Positions 1-8,640 of a stretch of DNA of 64,000 nt are shown one piece after another. Each line of letters opens with the position of its first letter. Position 1 is the stretch's first letter. A program made the translations under genes and the position numbers. Source of the DNA: Smithellaceae bacterium (GTDB taxonomy: Bacteria > Desulfobacterota > Syntrophia > Syntrophales > Smithellaceae); contig JAUYFM010000015.1 in assembly GCA_030690945.1 (NCBI GenBank), positions 1-64,000 of the forward strand, written 5' to 3'. The notes under the pieces are model-generated. The model saw only the letters and a list, made by a program, of their open reading frames with translations, had not been told where the DNA came from and did not search any database.

Positions 1-1
1 T

Positions 2-166
2 CAACTGGGATGCTTAATCGTGGGCGGATTGATCCTGGTTTCTTTAAAAAGAAAATATAACAAGATGTACACGGCGGAAGTTGTTGGCGCCTTTGCCCTC
101 TACACCATTTTGATGGCGCTGTTTACCAACCCGGTTATTGACGCTGTGAAGAACATTGTGACCTGA
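2..166 (+). CDS. C-terminal end of an integral membrane protein (5' truncated)
   Basis: An open frame enters from the left edge and ends at TGA 164-166, giving the last 54 residues of a protein. It has a hydrophobic stretch, a basic linker (KRKYNK) and a second hydrophobic stretch ending FTNPVIDAVKNIV, so it is membrane-embedded with a short tail. The shape resembles the last two helices of cation antiporters such as the sodium/calcium exchanger family, but there is too little sequence to name it. The AtpZ-like gene starts 51 bases downstream on the same strand and is probably co-transcribed. Confidence is good that it is coding and low on identity. Confidence 0.55.
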   Translation, partial: QLGCLIVGGLILVSLKRKYNKMYTAEVVGAFALYTILMALFTNPVIDAVKNIVT

Positions 167-217
167 TAGAAAGTAGTAAAAAAAAGTAGATAGAAAGCCA
201 AAAAGGAGGAAAAAGCT

Positions 218-457
218 ATGATCGCGACACACAAGACACATTATCAGAAGTATCAGGCTTTCAGCGGAGTGTTAATGTTATCGGCCTGGGGTTTGGCGAT
301 GGTGGTTGCATCCTTCCTGTTCCTCTACATCGGTCACCTCCTGGATGAAATGCTGGGAACTGCACCGAACTTCATGCTGGGATTATTCATGCTGGCAATC
401 TTCATCTGCGTCATGAGACTCTATCAGGAGGCGAAGAATAGAATGAAGGACTTATAG
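218..457 (+). CDS. AtpZ/AtpI-family small membrane protein
   Basis: A 79-residue protein with two predicted transmembrane helices (about residues 19-43 and 51-69). The loop between them reads IGHLLDEMLGTAPNF, matching the AtpZ/AtpI family pattern of G-x-x-LD-x-x-LGT-x-P, and the charged tail is RLYQEAKNRM. Family members usually sit at the head of the F-type ATP synthase operon and have been linked to c-ring assembly or Mg2+/Ca2+ transport. Here no atp genes follow: the gene is last in its transcript and a strong terminator comes 35 bases later. The start is supported by an AAGGAGGA ribosome-binding site. The family call is from pattern recognition only. Confidence 0.65.
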   Translation: MIATHKTHYQKYQAFSGVLMLSAWGLAMVVASFLFLYIGHLLDEMLGTAPNFMLGLFMLAIFICVMRLYQEAKNRMKDL

Positions 458-491
458 CCGCTGCACTAAAAACATGATCTGTGTAATATAG

Positions 492-526
492 CCCCCTCAG
501 GTTCATCAGACTGAGGGGGTTTTTTT
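492..526 (+). terminator. Rho-independent terminator after the AtpZ-like gene
   Basis: A perfect 9-bp stem (CCCCCTCAG 492-500 with CTGAGGGGG 511-519) and a 10-base loop is followed by seven T residues (520-526). It closes the transcript of the upstream membrane protein genes and separates them from the panC leader. Confidence 0.93.
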
Positions 527-540
527 ACTTGACAAAAACT

Positions 541-647
541 AACGTTGTTGTTAGGTTTGCCCCACGCTTGGATCCGAAAGGACTGGGACGGAAGGGAACC
601 TTAGAAGGAATGTTAAACCTCTCGTCTTGCGACAAGGGGTTTTTTTT
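541..647 (+). promoter_or_regulatory. Structured panC leader: bulged-A hairpin plus terminator/RBS hairpin (candidate pan-type riboregulator)
   Basis: Bases 553-575 pair with 580-601 in a long stem capped by a GAAA tetraloop (576-579) and broken by single or paired unpaired adenines at 564, 572, 588 and 592-593. An outer 6-bp stem (541-546 with 609-614) closes it. Directly after, 615-626 pairs with 631-642 (one C-A mismatch, TTGC loop) and runs into eight T residues at 640-647, ending at the panC ATG. The panC Shine-Dalgarno (AAGGGG 634-639) lies in the 3' arm, so this hairpin could terminate transcription and hide the ribosome-binding site. The published pan RNA motif sits before pantothenate genes, including in deltaproteobacteria, and features bulged adenines; whether this one fits its consensus is untested. 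No convincing promoter precedes base 541. Confidence 0.5.
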
Positions 648-1514
648 ATGGAAAAAATGAGAGTCATAGAATCCATCAAAGAAATGCAGGCTCACTGTGA
701 AAGCTTAAGGCTTTCCGGTAAGAAGATATCTTTTGTCCCAACGATGGGCTATTTTCATGAGGGTCATCTTTCTCTGATGAAGGAAGCCCGCAAGACGGCG
801 GACCATGTTGTTGTCAGTATTTATGTTAATCCCACCCAGTTTGGCCCTAAAGAAGATTTTTCCAAATATCCGCGAGATTTTGAACGGGATGCTCAAATGG
901 CGCAGAGTGTGGGCGTCGATGTTATCTTTTTCCCGGCAAATACGGAAATGTATCCAAACGCATATCAAAGCTATGTTGATGTAGGGCAGGTAACGCAAAA
1001 TCTATGCGGTATGTCCAGGCCGGGGCATTTTCGCGGTGTTACGACGGTCTGCTGCAAATTATTTAATATTGTTAAGCCGCATAGCGCAATTTTTGGTAAG
1101 AAAGATTTTCAGCAACTGGCGGCGATTAAACGAATGGTTGCCGATTTGAACCTGGATTTGGAGATCATCGGTTTGCCGACGTTCAGAGAGCCGGATGGCC
1201 TGGCCATGAGTTCACGTAATTTTTACCTGAGTCAAGAGGAACGGTCATCGGCCCTGACGCTGATCGGTGCGCTCAGGCTGGGGCAAAAGCTTTACGCGGG
1301 AGGCGAAAGAAATGCGGCAGTGATGATCAAACAGGCGGAAAAACTTATTAATAGCGCCAAATTTACCGCTATCGATTATATTAAAATCTGCGATGCGGCC
1401 ACTCTGGAAGATGTGAATGAGATAACGGGGGAGGTCGTGATGGCCTTGGCCGTAAAAGTAGGAAAAACCAGGCTGATTGACAATTCCGTTTTGGGTGAAG
1501 AGCTTAAAACGTAA
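648..1514 (+). CDS. panC: Pantothenate synthetase (pantoate-beta-alanine ligase)
   Basis: Joins pantoate and beta-alanine using ATP to make pantothenate, the coenzyme A precursor, in the cytoplasm. The 288-residue protein has the family hallmarks: PTMGYFHEGH at 31-40 (the HxGH nucleotide-binding motif), VNPTQFGPKED at 60-70, FGKKDFQQL, and REPDGLAMSSRN, the KMSKS-like segment. Length matches the usual 280-290. I chose ATG 648 over an in-frame TTG at 627 because the SD AAGGGG (634-639) is spaced 8 bases from 648, and the TTG lies in the loop of the leader hairpin. panD follows 30 bases downstream, so the two last committed pantothenate steps are co-transcribed and probably share control by the leader. 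Confidence 0.97.
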   Translation: MEKMRVIESIKEMQAHCESLRLSGKKISFVPTMGYFHEGHLSLMKEARKTADHVVVSIYVNPTQFGPKEDFSKYPRDFERDAQMAQSVGVDVIFFPANTEMYPNAYQSYVDVGQVTQNLCGMSRPGHFRGVTTVCCKLFNIVKPHSAIFGKKDFQQLAAIKRMVADLNLDLEIIGLPTFREPDGLAMSSRNFYLSQEERSSALTLIGALRLGQKLYAGGERNAAVMIKQAEKLINSAKFTAIDYIKICDAATLEDVNEITGEVVMALAVKVGKTRLIDNSVLGEELKT

Positions 1515-1544
1515 TATTTTACAGACAAGAGAGGAATGATAACC

Positions 1545-1904
1545 ATGCAAAGATTTATGATGAAGTCAAAAATCCATCGCGCCACTGTCACGGACGCGGA
1601 TTTACATTATGAAGGCAGTATTTCCATTGATGAAAAACTTTTGGAAGAAGCCAACATGGTGCCTTATGAAAAAGTGGAAATTTACGATGTTAATAACGGC
1701 GCGCGTTTTTCCACTTATATCATTAAAGGGAAACGTAATTCGGGAACCATTTGTCTTAATGGCGCCGCCGCCCGTATGGTGGCCAAGGGCGATTTAATCA
1801 TTATTGCCACCTTCGTGACGGTTGATGACGCCGAAGCAAAAAAATGGGAACCCATATGCGTTCTGGTGGATGCTAAAAATAAAATTAAAAAAGTATCCAA
1901 ATAG
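1545..1904 (+). CDS. panD: Aspartate 1-decarboxylase proenzyme
   Basis: Makes beta-alanine from aspartate for PanC. It is a pyruvoyl enzyme that self-cleaves between Gly and Ser. With the start at ATG 1545 the cleavage pair in HYEGSIS is Gly24-Ser25, the same numbering as E. coli PanD, and the SD AGAGAGG lies 10 bases upstream. An alternative ATG at 1536 leaves no room for the SD. The family segments [28 protein letters not shown] and NGAAARM are all present. At 119 residues it is slightly shorter than the E. coli protein. Second gene of the panCD operon, followed by a terminator. Confidence 0.97.
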   Translation: MQRFMMKSKIHRATVTDADLHYEGSISIDEKLLEEANMVPYEKVEIYDVNNGARFSTYIIKGKRNSGTICLNGAAARMVAKGDLIIIATFVTVDDAEAKKWEPICVLVDAKNKIKKVSK

Positions 1905-1925
1905 GCTTAACAAAATTAGAACAAA

Positions 1926-1960
1926 AGCACTCGCTATTTTTTTTCGTGGGTGCTTTTTTT
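1926..1960 (+). terminator. Terminator of panCD
   Basis: AGCAC 1926-1930 pairs with GTGCT 1950-1954, extended by four further pairs (two G-T wobbles), with an 11-base T-rich loop and a T run at 1954-1960. Confidence 0.8.
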
Positions 1961-1987
1961 ATTTTCCGGAACTTAAGCATAAAGATA

Positions 1988-2016
1988 TTGAACTCATCTT
2001 GGGTGTATGCTATCGG
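1988..2016 (+). promoter_or_regulatory. Possible sigma-70 promoter for ahcY
   Basis: TTGAAC (1988-1993), a 17-base spacer, then TATCGG (2011-2016). The -10 is weak, but position is right: it lies between the panCD terminator and ahcY, about 45 bases before the start codon. Confidence 0.4.
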
Positions 2017-2060
2017 TATCCCAATAATAACTAATCAAGTTTTAAGGATATGGAGGAGAC

Positions 2061-3485
2061 ATGGTCTTTCAGGAAATTGATAAAAATATGAAATATAAAG
2101 TCGCGGATTTATCCCTGGCTGCCTGGGGAAGGAAAGAGTTGAAACTGGCGGAGAACGAAATGCCCGGTTTGATGGCGGTGCGCAAAAAATACGGACGCAA
2201 AAAACCGCTGAAAGGTTTAAAAGTCATGGGCAGTCTGCATATGACTATCCAGACGGCCATGCTGATTGAAACGCTGAAAGAGTTGGGCGCTGATCTTCGC
2301 TGGGCGTCCTGCAATATTTTTTCAACGCAGGATCACGCGGCGGCGGCCATTGCCAAGGCGGGCAGTGCAGCGGTTTTTGCCTGGAAAGGCGAGACACTGG
2401 AAGAATACTGGTGGTGTACTGAACAGGCCTTAACCTGGCCGGACGGATCCGGGCCGGATTTGATCGTGGATGACGGCGGCGATGCTACATTGTTTATTCA
2501 CCATGGCGTTAAAATTGAAAAAAATCCGCAATTGCTCAAACAAAAAGCAGATAATAAGGAATTTGCAATTGTTGTTTCGCGCCTTGAACAATTGTATAAA
2601 AAAAATCCTAAACACTGGCAGAAAGTTGCCGCCGGAATCCGGGGCGTGTCGGAAGAGACGACCACCGGTGTCCATCGCCTCTATCAGATGCAGGCGTCAG
2701 GCGAACTCTTATTTCCGGCCATCAATGTGAACGATTCCGTCACGAAATCAAAATTTGATAATTTGTACGGCTGCCGGGAATCACTGGTGGACGGCATTAA
2801 AAGGGCAACGGACGTCATGATGGCCGGCACGATGGTCGTTGTTTGCGGTTATGGCGATGTCGGAAAAGGCAGCGCCCAGTCGATGCGGGGATTCGGCGCC
2901 CGCGTGGTGGTGACAGAAATTGATCCCATCTGCGCCCTGCAGGCGGAGATGGAGGGGTATGAAGTGAAAACACTCGACGCGGCGGCGCCAATTGCGGATA
3001 TATTCGTATCGGCGACCGGCTGCTGCGATGTCATTACGGGCCGCCACATGGAAATGATGAAGGATGAAGCCATTGTCTGCAATGTCGGTCATTTCGACAG
3101 CGAAATTGATATGCATTACCTCGAAACGAGCAAGTTTTGCCGCAAAGATAACATCAAACCGCAGGTTGATAAATGGACGCTCAAATCGGGTCGTTCGATT
3201 ATCATTCTGGCCGAGGGACGTCTGGTCAATCTGGGGTGTGCCACAGGACATCCGAGCTTTGTCATGAGCAACAGCTTCACGAATCAGACGCTGGCGCAGA
3301 TTGAGCTGGCTACTAAGAAATATGACGTCGGCGTTTATACGCTGCCCAAGAAACTGGACGAAGAAGTAGCTCTCTTGCATCTGGCCAGACTGGATGCCAA
3401 GATTTCAAAGCTGACGAAAAAGCAGGCTCAATATCTGGGTGTGCCGATGGATGGACCATTTAAACCCGATTATTACAGATATTAA
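2061..3485 (+). CDS. ahcY: S-adenosylhomocysteine hydrolase
   Basis: Reversibly splits S-adenosylhomocysteine into adenosine and homocysteine, relieving product inhibition of methyltransferases. The 474-residue protein has the NAD-binding GYGDVGKG at 263-270, the substrate-domain segments [13 protein letters not shown] (from 60) and STQDHAAAA (from 88), the VDDGGD aspartates near 137-141, and the C-terminal lysine/tyrosine segment [11 protein letters not shown]. Start ATG 2061 has a GGAGGAG ribosome-binding site. It is a single-gene unit facing lptG; a long hairpin separates the two. I saw no SAH riboswitch in the 100-base leader. Confidence 0.97.
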   Translation: MVFQEIDKNMKYKVADLSLAAWGRKELKLAENEMPGLMAVRKKYGRKKPLKGLKVMGSLHMTIQTAMLIETLKELGADLRWASCNIFSTQDHAAAAIAKAGSAAVFAWKGETLEEYWWCTEQALTWPDGSGPDLIVDDGGDATLFIHHGVKIEKNPQLLKQKADNKEFAIVVSRLEQLYKKNPKHWQKVAAGIRGVSEETTTGVHRLYQMQASGELLFPAINVNDSVTKSKFDNLYGCRESLVDGIKRATDVMMAGTMVVVCGYGDVGKGSAQSMRGFGARVVVTEIDPICALQAEMEGYEVKTLDAAAPIADIFVSATGCCDVITGRHMEMMKDEAIVCNVGHFDSEIDMHYLETSKFCRKDNIKPQVDKWTLKSGRSIIILAEGRLVNLGCATGHPSFVMSNSFTNQTLAQIELATKKYDVGVYTLPKKLDEEVALLHLARLDAKISKLTKKQAQYLGVPMDGPFKPDYYRY

Positions 3486-3498
3486 CTAACCTTTCTCT

Positions 3499-3541
3499 GA
3501 TCAACGCATTCCCCCCCCAAGTCAAGGGGGATGCGTTGATC
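3499..3541. terminator. Long inverted repeat between convergent ahcY and lptG
   Basis: An 11-bp perfect outer stem (3499-3509 with 3531-3541) continues after a one-base bulge into a C5/G5 inner stem. Neither strand has a U-run after it, so it may act as a bidirectional barrier or 3'-end stabiliser more than a classical intrinsic terminator. Confidence 0.6.
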
Positions 3542-3545
3542 TCAA

Positions 3546-4625
3546 TCAAGTTCGTATGCGATAAAACAGGAAAGCGGCAAGGCTGGTAAAAAGGATATTG
3601 GAAGCCCAGGCTGCCACGAAAACGGGTAATATTCCCGACCTTCCCAGAGACATGCTGAATGCGTGGACAATCCAGTAGGAAAAACCGATAAATATTCCAA
3701 GAGCCACACTCTGCATGACGCCGCCGCTTCGTTCCGAGCGTACGGAAAAGGACATGCCGATAAAAACAAGAATCAGGCAAACAAACGGAAAGGCGATTTT
3801 ACCCTGTAAATCAACAAGATATCTGGAAACATCATATCCTTCCGCCTGTATTTTCTGAACATATCGCTTTAACTCGAAATAACCCATTTTTTCCGCGTCC
3901 TTCTGGATAATTTTAAAGTCGTCCGGTCGCTCCGGAATTGGAATGACTTTCTCTTTAGCCCATTCCAGGGAGGGCGCCTTGTTTTCATTAAATGTCGTGA
4001 CCAGCAGGTTAAAAAAAACCCATTGATTGTTTTTCCATTCAGCCCGTTCAGCGTCGATTCGCATCTGCAGCGTGAAACCAGGATTCAGCTTGTTAATGGT
4101 TATGCCGCGTAAAATGTTTTTTTCGACGTCAAACATTTTAAAATTGTAAATTGCGTTCTGAGCGCGATACCAGATTTCATTTTGCTTGAAAAATCCCAGG
4201 GATTTTTGTTTCTGCACATCCACCTTCACAATATATTCCGTCTTCTGGATAGAGGATGGGGTGACCAGTTCAGTGAAAAAGAATAAAAATACGGCTATTA
4301 TCGCCGCCACCGCCAAAACGGGAAGAGCAATGCGGTACAGGCTGATACCGTTGGCTTTCATGGCCGTGATTTCGCTGAATTTGGACAAAAAACTATACGT
4401 CAACAGTGTAGATAGAAGAATTGCCGCAGGCAGCGTCAGCGAAATGATTATGGGGATAGAATACAAAAAATAAGACGCCATTTGAACCGCTGTTGCTTTG
4501 TTGCTCAAGAACATTCGACTTTTTTCGAAAAAATCAATAATCAGGTAAAGCGCAATAAACGTGACACAAGTGATGATGAAAAACCTTAAGAATTCTCTGA
4601 GGATATATTTATCAAGCAGTTTCAA
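3546..4625 (-). CDS. lptG: LPS export ABC transporter permease LptG
   Basis: One of the two inner-membrane permeases of the LptB2FG complex, which extracts lipopolysaccharide and feeds it to the periplasmic bridge. The 359-residue protein opens with the family's MKLLDKYILREFLRFF and has helices near residues 12-35, 50-75 and 95-120. A large periplasmic domain with the WVFFNL strand follows, then three C-terminal helices. Length matches the family (about 360). Paired with lptF 10 bases upstream. LptG rather than LptF is assigned from overall similarity and gene order, so the names could be exchanged, but the pair is certain. Confidence 0.92.
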   Translation of the reverse strand: MKLLDKYILREFLRFFIITCVTFIALYLIIDFFEKSRMFLSNKATAVQMASYFLYSIPIIISLTLPAAILLSTLLTYSFLSKFSEITAMKANGISLYRIALPVLAVAAIIAVFLFFFTELVTPSSIQKTEYIVKVDVQKQKSLGFFKQNEIWYRAQNAIYNFKMFDVEKNILRGITINKLNPGFTLQMRIDAERAEWKNNQWVFFNLLVTTFNENKAPSLEWAKEKVIPIPERPDDFKIIQKDAEKMGYFELKRYVQKIQAEGYDVSRYLVDLQGKIAFPFVCLILVFIGMSFSVRSERSGGVMQSVALGIFIGFSYWIVHAFSMSLGRSGILPVFVAAWASNILFTSLAAFLFYRIRT

Positions 4626-4635
4626 TGGTTTATCC

Positions 4636-5793
4636 TCAACCTTTCAACTTGTTCTTCCAAAAATACGCATAAGCGATTCGGAAAAGAGAAATCTCTTTGT
4701 TGGCCATATAAAACAGATAAACACCCAGCAGGGCAAATACAAAATTCGGTGTCCAGACGCCGATGAATGGAGCAAGCCGACCGGTTTCCACCAGCGCTTC
4801 ACCGCCGACACGTAAAAGGTAATAGGCGGCGACAATCATAATGCCGACGGCAAAACCACGGGATTTAACCGCACGGTGGCTGGTGATGCCTAACGGCAAG
4901 GCCAGCAGGCCAAAAAAAATACAGGATAAGGGGATGGAAAATTTTTTATGCACTTCGATGGCCAGTTCACGAACGGCCGCGCCATCCAACCCCGGTTTTT
5001 TCATTCGCTCCAGGAGTTCGGTCATGGTCATTTCAGTACTGGACTTGGATGCATCGGTTAAAGCAGCCAGCGCTGTGGATAGATCAAGATTGACATCGTA
5101 GCTTTTAAAATCAACTTTCCGATAGTTTTTGAGATCAGAACTGACGGTATGAATCGAGCCGTCTTCCATTCGTAGTTTTATGATCATCAATTTCGGATCG
5201 GCAACCAGAAAAGCTTTTTTTGCCAGAATGGTATTTTGTTTGCCGATGATGCGGTTGTCGGAAATGATGACACCTTCCATGTATTCACCGTCCGCCGGAA
5301 CTTTATCGGCGTACAAAAGCAGGTCCTTAAAATCCGAGTTAAATACTTTTTCCTTGATGCCAATACTGGCATTTTGTGAGGCCAGTTTAAAAAGGAGTCT
5401 CTTGGTGGCGAAATTGCTTTGAGGCACAAGGAAATATCCGATGACTATGGCACAAACAAAAGCCAGTAAAGAGGCGATGGCTACGGGATAATAAATCTGA
5501 ATTAAACTGACGCCGGATGCTTTGAGGGCCGTAATTTCATTGTCGGCGGAAAGTCTGCCCATAGCAATGAGGATAGAGATTAAAAGCGCTATGGGAATTG
5601 TAAATAGCATAAAATTGGGCATGATCAGGATAATCAGATGGCCGATGTCCAAAACACGGATGCCTTTATTGACCATCAAATCCATAATTTGAAGGATTTT
5701 CCCCATCAACAGGACAAAGGTCAAGACGAAAAGGATAATGAGAAAAGGGACGGCAATTTCCCGAAATATGTAACGGCTGATAATTTTATTCAT
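4636..5793 (-). CDS. lptF: LPS export ABC transporter permease LptF
   Basis: Partner permease of LptG (385 residues). It starts MNKIISRYIFREIAVPFLIIL, has an N-terminal block of three helices, a periplasmic domain (about 125-270, including DGSIHTVSS) and the C-terminal helices with FGLLALPLGI and KSRGFAVGI. It is first in the lptF-lptG transcript. The 185-base gap upstream is shared with the divergent LPS-modification operon. The neighbouring lipid A aminoarabinose genes make an envelope cluster plausible, though transport and modification are separate operons. Confidence 0.93.
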   Translation of the reverse strand: MNKIISRYIFREIAVPFLIILFVLTFVLLMGKILQIMDLMVNKGIRVLDIGHLIILIMPNFMLFTIPIALLISILIAMGRLSADNEITALKASGVSLIQIYYPVAIASLLAFVCAIVIGYFLVPQSNFATKRLLFKLASQNASIGIKEKVFNSDFKDLLLYADKVPADGEYMEGVIISDNRIIGKQNTILAKKAFLVADPKLMIIKLRMEDGSIHTVSSDLKNYRKVDFKSYDVNLDLSTALAALTDASKSSTEMTMTELLERMKKPGLDGAAVRELAIEVHKKFSIPLSCIFFGLLALPLGITSHRAVKSRGFAVGIMIVAAYYLLRVGGEALVETGRLAPFIGVWTPNFVFALLGVYLFYMANKEISLFRIAYAYFWKNKLKG

Positions 5794-5900
5794 ATTGTCA
5801 TCAAAAGTTTTTTAAAAACTATCATGTATCGATGATTTTGCACAAGTAAAACATCACGAATTCGCGAAATAGGTTTTGCCGGCCGGATTGTATTGTTTTG

Positions 5901-5929
5901 TTGACAGTCGAATGCATTTTGCCTATATT
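5901..5929 (+). promoter_or_regulatory. Strong sigma-70 promoter of the arn operon
   Basis: TTGACA (5901-5906), a 17-base spacer, TATATT (5924-5929): 11 of 12 consensus bases. The predicted start is near 5936, giving a leader of about 43 bases before the first gene. No other good promoter is seen inside the following nine genes. Confidence 0.8.
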
Positions 5930-5978
5930 CCAGTCACATTTTAAATAACTTGCCTGTTGAAAGGGAATTTAGCACATC

Positions 5979-7208
5979 ATGAAAGTTGATACTATGCGCC
6001 GGATAGATTATTATGTTGGCGTTCCCCTTTGTTTTATTGGCACCATCCTCTGTAAATTATGCCGTCTATTCTGCAAACCTGATCGAAAGGCGCCTCATAA
6101 TGTTTTATTCGTCGAATTATCGGAAATGGGCAGCGCCATCCTTGTTGACCCCGCCATGAGAAAGTTGCGGCGGGAAACAGGGGCTACGATTCATTTTGCA
6201 ATATTCAAGAAGAATAAACCAAGTCTGGAACTGCTTAAGACCGTGCCGGCCGAAAATATTTACACCATCCGGGAAGACAGCATGCTGTTCTTTGTCTTCG
6301 ATACGTTGAAATTATTTTTATGGACACGAACGAGAAAGATCGATGCCGTAATCGATCTGGAGCTTTTTTCTCGCTTTACGGCACTGCTTACCGGGTTTTC
6401 CGGTGCGGCGGCAAGAGTCGGTTTTCATGCTTACTATAATGAAGGCCTTTACCGCGGGGATTTTTTAACGCATAAGGTTGCCTATAATCCTCACATGCAT
6501 ATTGCGGCAAACTTCATTGCCCTCGTCAATGCCCTGAAATCGGACAGAGAAGAAATTCCTTATTCCAAGACAAAGGTTTCCGACGAAGATCTCATTCTGG
6601 CCAAAGTTTCGATATCGCCTATTGAACAAAGCGTTATTTTAAAGATTATCCGGGATTGTTTTGCCGGTTTTGATCCACAAAAAAATAAGATAGTCCTGAT
6701 CAATCCCAATGCCAGCGAACTGCTGATTCAAAGACGCTGGCCTCAGCCATATTATGTCCGGTTGATCAAAATGATTCTGGACAAATGCCCACGGGCGCTT
6801 GTTTTGATCACCGGCGATCCTCGTGAACGCGAGGAGGCGCGACAGCTCAAAGAAGAGGTGGCCAATGACCGGTGCGTTAATTTTGCGGGAAAGGTCAGCT
6901 TCGCGCAGTTGCCCCCTCTGTACAGCGTTTGTGAGTTTATGGTGACGAACGATTCGGGGCCGGGGCATTTTGCAGCCGTGACGGACATGCCGACGTTTGT
7001 TATTTTTGGTCCGGAAACTCCTGCGCTCTATGGATCGCTGGGCAAATCAACGCCGATTTTTGCAGGATTGGCCTGTTCTCCCTGCGTCAACGCGTCCAAT
7101 CATCGCAAAACAGCCTGTAAGGACAATATTTGTCTGCAAGTCATTCATCCCGAAACAGTGTTCAATACTATCTTGCCTAATCTGGGAGAGATCAATGCCC
7201 AAAGCTGA
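5979..7208 (+). CDS. Glycosyltransferase family 9 (heptosyltransferase-like)
   Basis: A 409-residue GT-B glycosyltransferase related to WaaC/WaaF/WaaQ, enzymes that add heptose from ADP-heptose to the LPS core on the cytoplasmic face. Seen in sequence: an N-terminal amphipathic/hydrophobic segment (VGVPLCFIGTILCKLCRLF), a first Rossmann half (HNVLFVELSEMGSAILVDP), and the family's C-terminal nucleotide-sugar site NDSGPGHFAAV near residue 323-333, followed by FGPETP. The C-terminus has several cysteines (ACSPCVN, TACKDNIC), as often seen in this family. First gene of the LPS-modification operon; it overlaps the next gene by 14 bases. An in-frame ATG at 5994 is an alternative start, since neither has a strong SD. 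Sugar specificity is unknown. Confidence 0.82.
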   Translation: MKVDTMRRIDYYVGVPLCFIGTILCKLCRLFCKPDRKAPHNVLFVELSEMGSAILVDPAMRKLRRETGATIHFAIFKKNKPSLELLKTVPAENIYTIREDSMLFFVFDTLKLFLWTRTRKIDAVIDLELFSRFTALLTGFSGAAARVGFHAYYNEGLYRGDFLTHKVAYNPHMHIAANFIALVNALKSDREEIPYSKTKVSDEDLILAKVSISPIEQSVILKIIRDCFAGFDPQKNKIVLINPNASELLIQRRWPQPYYVRLIKMILDKCPRALVLITGDPREREEARQLKEEVANDRCVNFAGKVSFAQLPPLYSVCEFMVTNDSGPGHFAAVTDMPTFVIFGPETPALYGSLGKSTPIFAGLACSPCVNASNHRKTACKDNICLQVIHPETVFNTILPNLGEINAQS

Positions 7209-8640
7209 AAAACGGATATTTATTCTGATATTGTTGTTTTCTTTGATTCGCCTGCTGGTGGCGCCATTTTTCGGTCTTGGCGTTGATGAGGCCCATTATG
7301 TGTTATACGCGAAGTATCTTGACTGGAGTTACCTGGATCATCCGCCTCTTGTGGGTTGGCTGCATGCGCCTTTTTTATATATTTTCGGCGCCAGTGAATT
7401 TCTCGCCCGCCTGCCGGCTATTTTGCTTTTTGCCGCCACGTCCTATTGCGGCTATGTGTTTATTCTCAGGGTTACTCAATCCATCCGCCTAGCGTTAGTG
7501 TCCGTTCTGGCGTTGAACTGCTCATTTATGTTCAATGCCCTGGGCATCATGCTTTTGCCCGATTCCATATTGCTTCTGTTGGTTTTTCTGCTGATCTTTG
7601 TTGGGGAAAGACTTGCCCGCAGTAAAAGACCGCTGGATTTTGTTTTTCTGGGTATTATCCTGGGTTTAATGGGATTGGCCAAATATACGGCGATCCTGCT
7701 TGTGCCGCCTCTGATCGTCTTCTTCCTCATGAAAAAAAGATATGATGTTATTTTTTCGCCGTATATTTTTTTAGCGGCATTTATTGCGTTTTTGCTGGTT
7801 ATGCCGGTGATCTATTGGAATATCACGCATGACTTTATCAGTTTTCGGTATCAGGGTTCTCACGTTTTCGGATCATGGGCATCGAGTTTTAAATATTTCT
7901 TCGAATCGCTGGCGGCGCAGTTCGGCGCTTACAGTCCATTTTTATTTGCTGTTGCGGTCTATGGTTTCTTCAAAGTCGTACGTAATAAGGACGATTATCT
8001 GCGCCTGGCCGTTTTATTCGGCGGCACCATTATGGTGTTTTTTCTGGTCACATCGGTTTATGAACGGACGCTTCCCCATTGGCCCTCTATTTTCTATCTC
8101 TTGTTTATCCCCGTCGGATCATATCATTTGTATACGTCGCAGAAAAAATGGCAGAGAACCTTTTTGTATATTGCCGTCGGATTCAGCCTGATCGCTATGC
8201 TGCTTGCTTATGCGGAGCTGGCTGGAAAATTTGTTACATTCCCCGAGTACAAATCTCCTTTCCGTGATATTTACGGATACCGGGAGATGGCGGCGCAGGC
8301 GGACGAGGTCATCAAAAGAAATCCATCGTCCCGGCCCAAGGCTATCGCCGTGACCAACTGGACGATGGGCAGCCGGGTAATGTACTACAATATGCCCTAT
8401 GGATATGATGTTTTTGTAATGGATAAACGGCAGGATCAGTTTGACGTCTGGCAGAAGAAATCACCACGGGGCTATGATATGCTGTTTTTCAATACAAAGT
8501 TTGAAAATATTGATGTGGCCCGATTACTGCGGTGCGATCATGTCGATGTTGCCGATAAGATGGATTTGAAGCTCAATGGTTCAAATGTGAATAGCGTGGA
8601 ATATGTCTGGTGTTATAATTATCAGGGAGTAAAAAAATGA
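7195..8640 (+). CDS. GT-C glycosyltransferase, PMT_2/ArnT-like membrane protein
   Basis: A 481-residue polytopic membrane protein (about 10-12 helices) of the GT39/GT83 group that uses polyprenyl-phosphate sugars in the periplasm. The first periplasmic loop has the catalytic acid pair (GVDEAHY, D31-E32) and the following DHPPL (48-52). The frame is open back to 6997, but ATG 7195 is preceded by GGGAGAG and gives a normal N-terminal signal-anchor helix, so the longer version is rejected. Overlaps the previous gene by 14 bases and the PAP2 gene by 4. It is distinct from the ArnT homologue at 9267, so a second lipid-linked sugar may be transferred. Confidence 0.85.
   Translation: MPKAEKRIFILILLFSLIRLLVAPFFGLGVDEAHYVLYAKYLDWSYLDHPPLVGWLHAPFLYIFGASEFLARLPAILLFAATSYCGYVFILRVTQSIRLALVSVLALNCSFMFNALGIMLLPDSILLLLVFLLIFVGERLARSKRPLDFVFLGIILGLMGLAKYTAILLVPPLIVFFLMKKRYDVIFSPYIFLAAFIAFLLVMPVIYWNITHDFISFRYQGSHVFGSWASSFKYFFESLAAQFGAYSPFLFAVAVYGFFKVVRNKDDYLRLAVLFGGTIMVFFLVTSVYERTLPHWPSIFYLLFIPVGSYHLYTSQKKWQRTFLYIAVGFSLIAMLLAYAELAGKFVTFPEYKSPFRDIYGYREMAAQADEVIKRNPSSRPKAIAVTNWTMGSRVMYYNMPYGYDVFVMDKRQDQFDVWQKKSPRGYDMLFFNTKFENIDVARLLRCDHVDVADKMDLKLNGSNVNSVEYVWCYNYQGVKK

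Noticed and set aside
44-241. Minus-strand frame opposite the first two genes
   Set aside because: It covers the antisense of a membrane protein end and of the AtpZ SD, with no SD or similarity of its own.
529-557. TTGACA with TAGGTT 17 bases on, as a panC promoter
   Set aside because: The -10 is weak and the start would cut off the 5' arm of the hairpin that pairs 553-601. Left as an open conflict rather than annotated.
627-647. panC start at TTG 627
   Set aside because: The TTG is in a hairpin loop with no SD before it; ATG 648 has AAGGGG at normal spacing and the correct N-terminus.
1961-2060. SAH riboswitch before ahcY
   Set aside because: Only 100 bases are available and I see none of the expected stem and conserved core; only a possible promoter and an SD.
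6997-7194. N-terminal extension of the GT-C transferase into the preceding gene
   Set aside because: Overlaps the family 9 gene's conserved C-terminus in another frame; ATG 7195 has an SD and starts a membrane helix.
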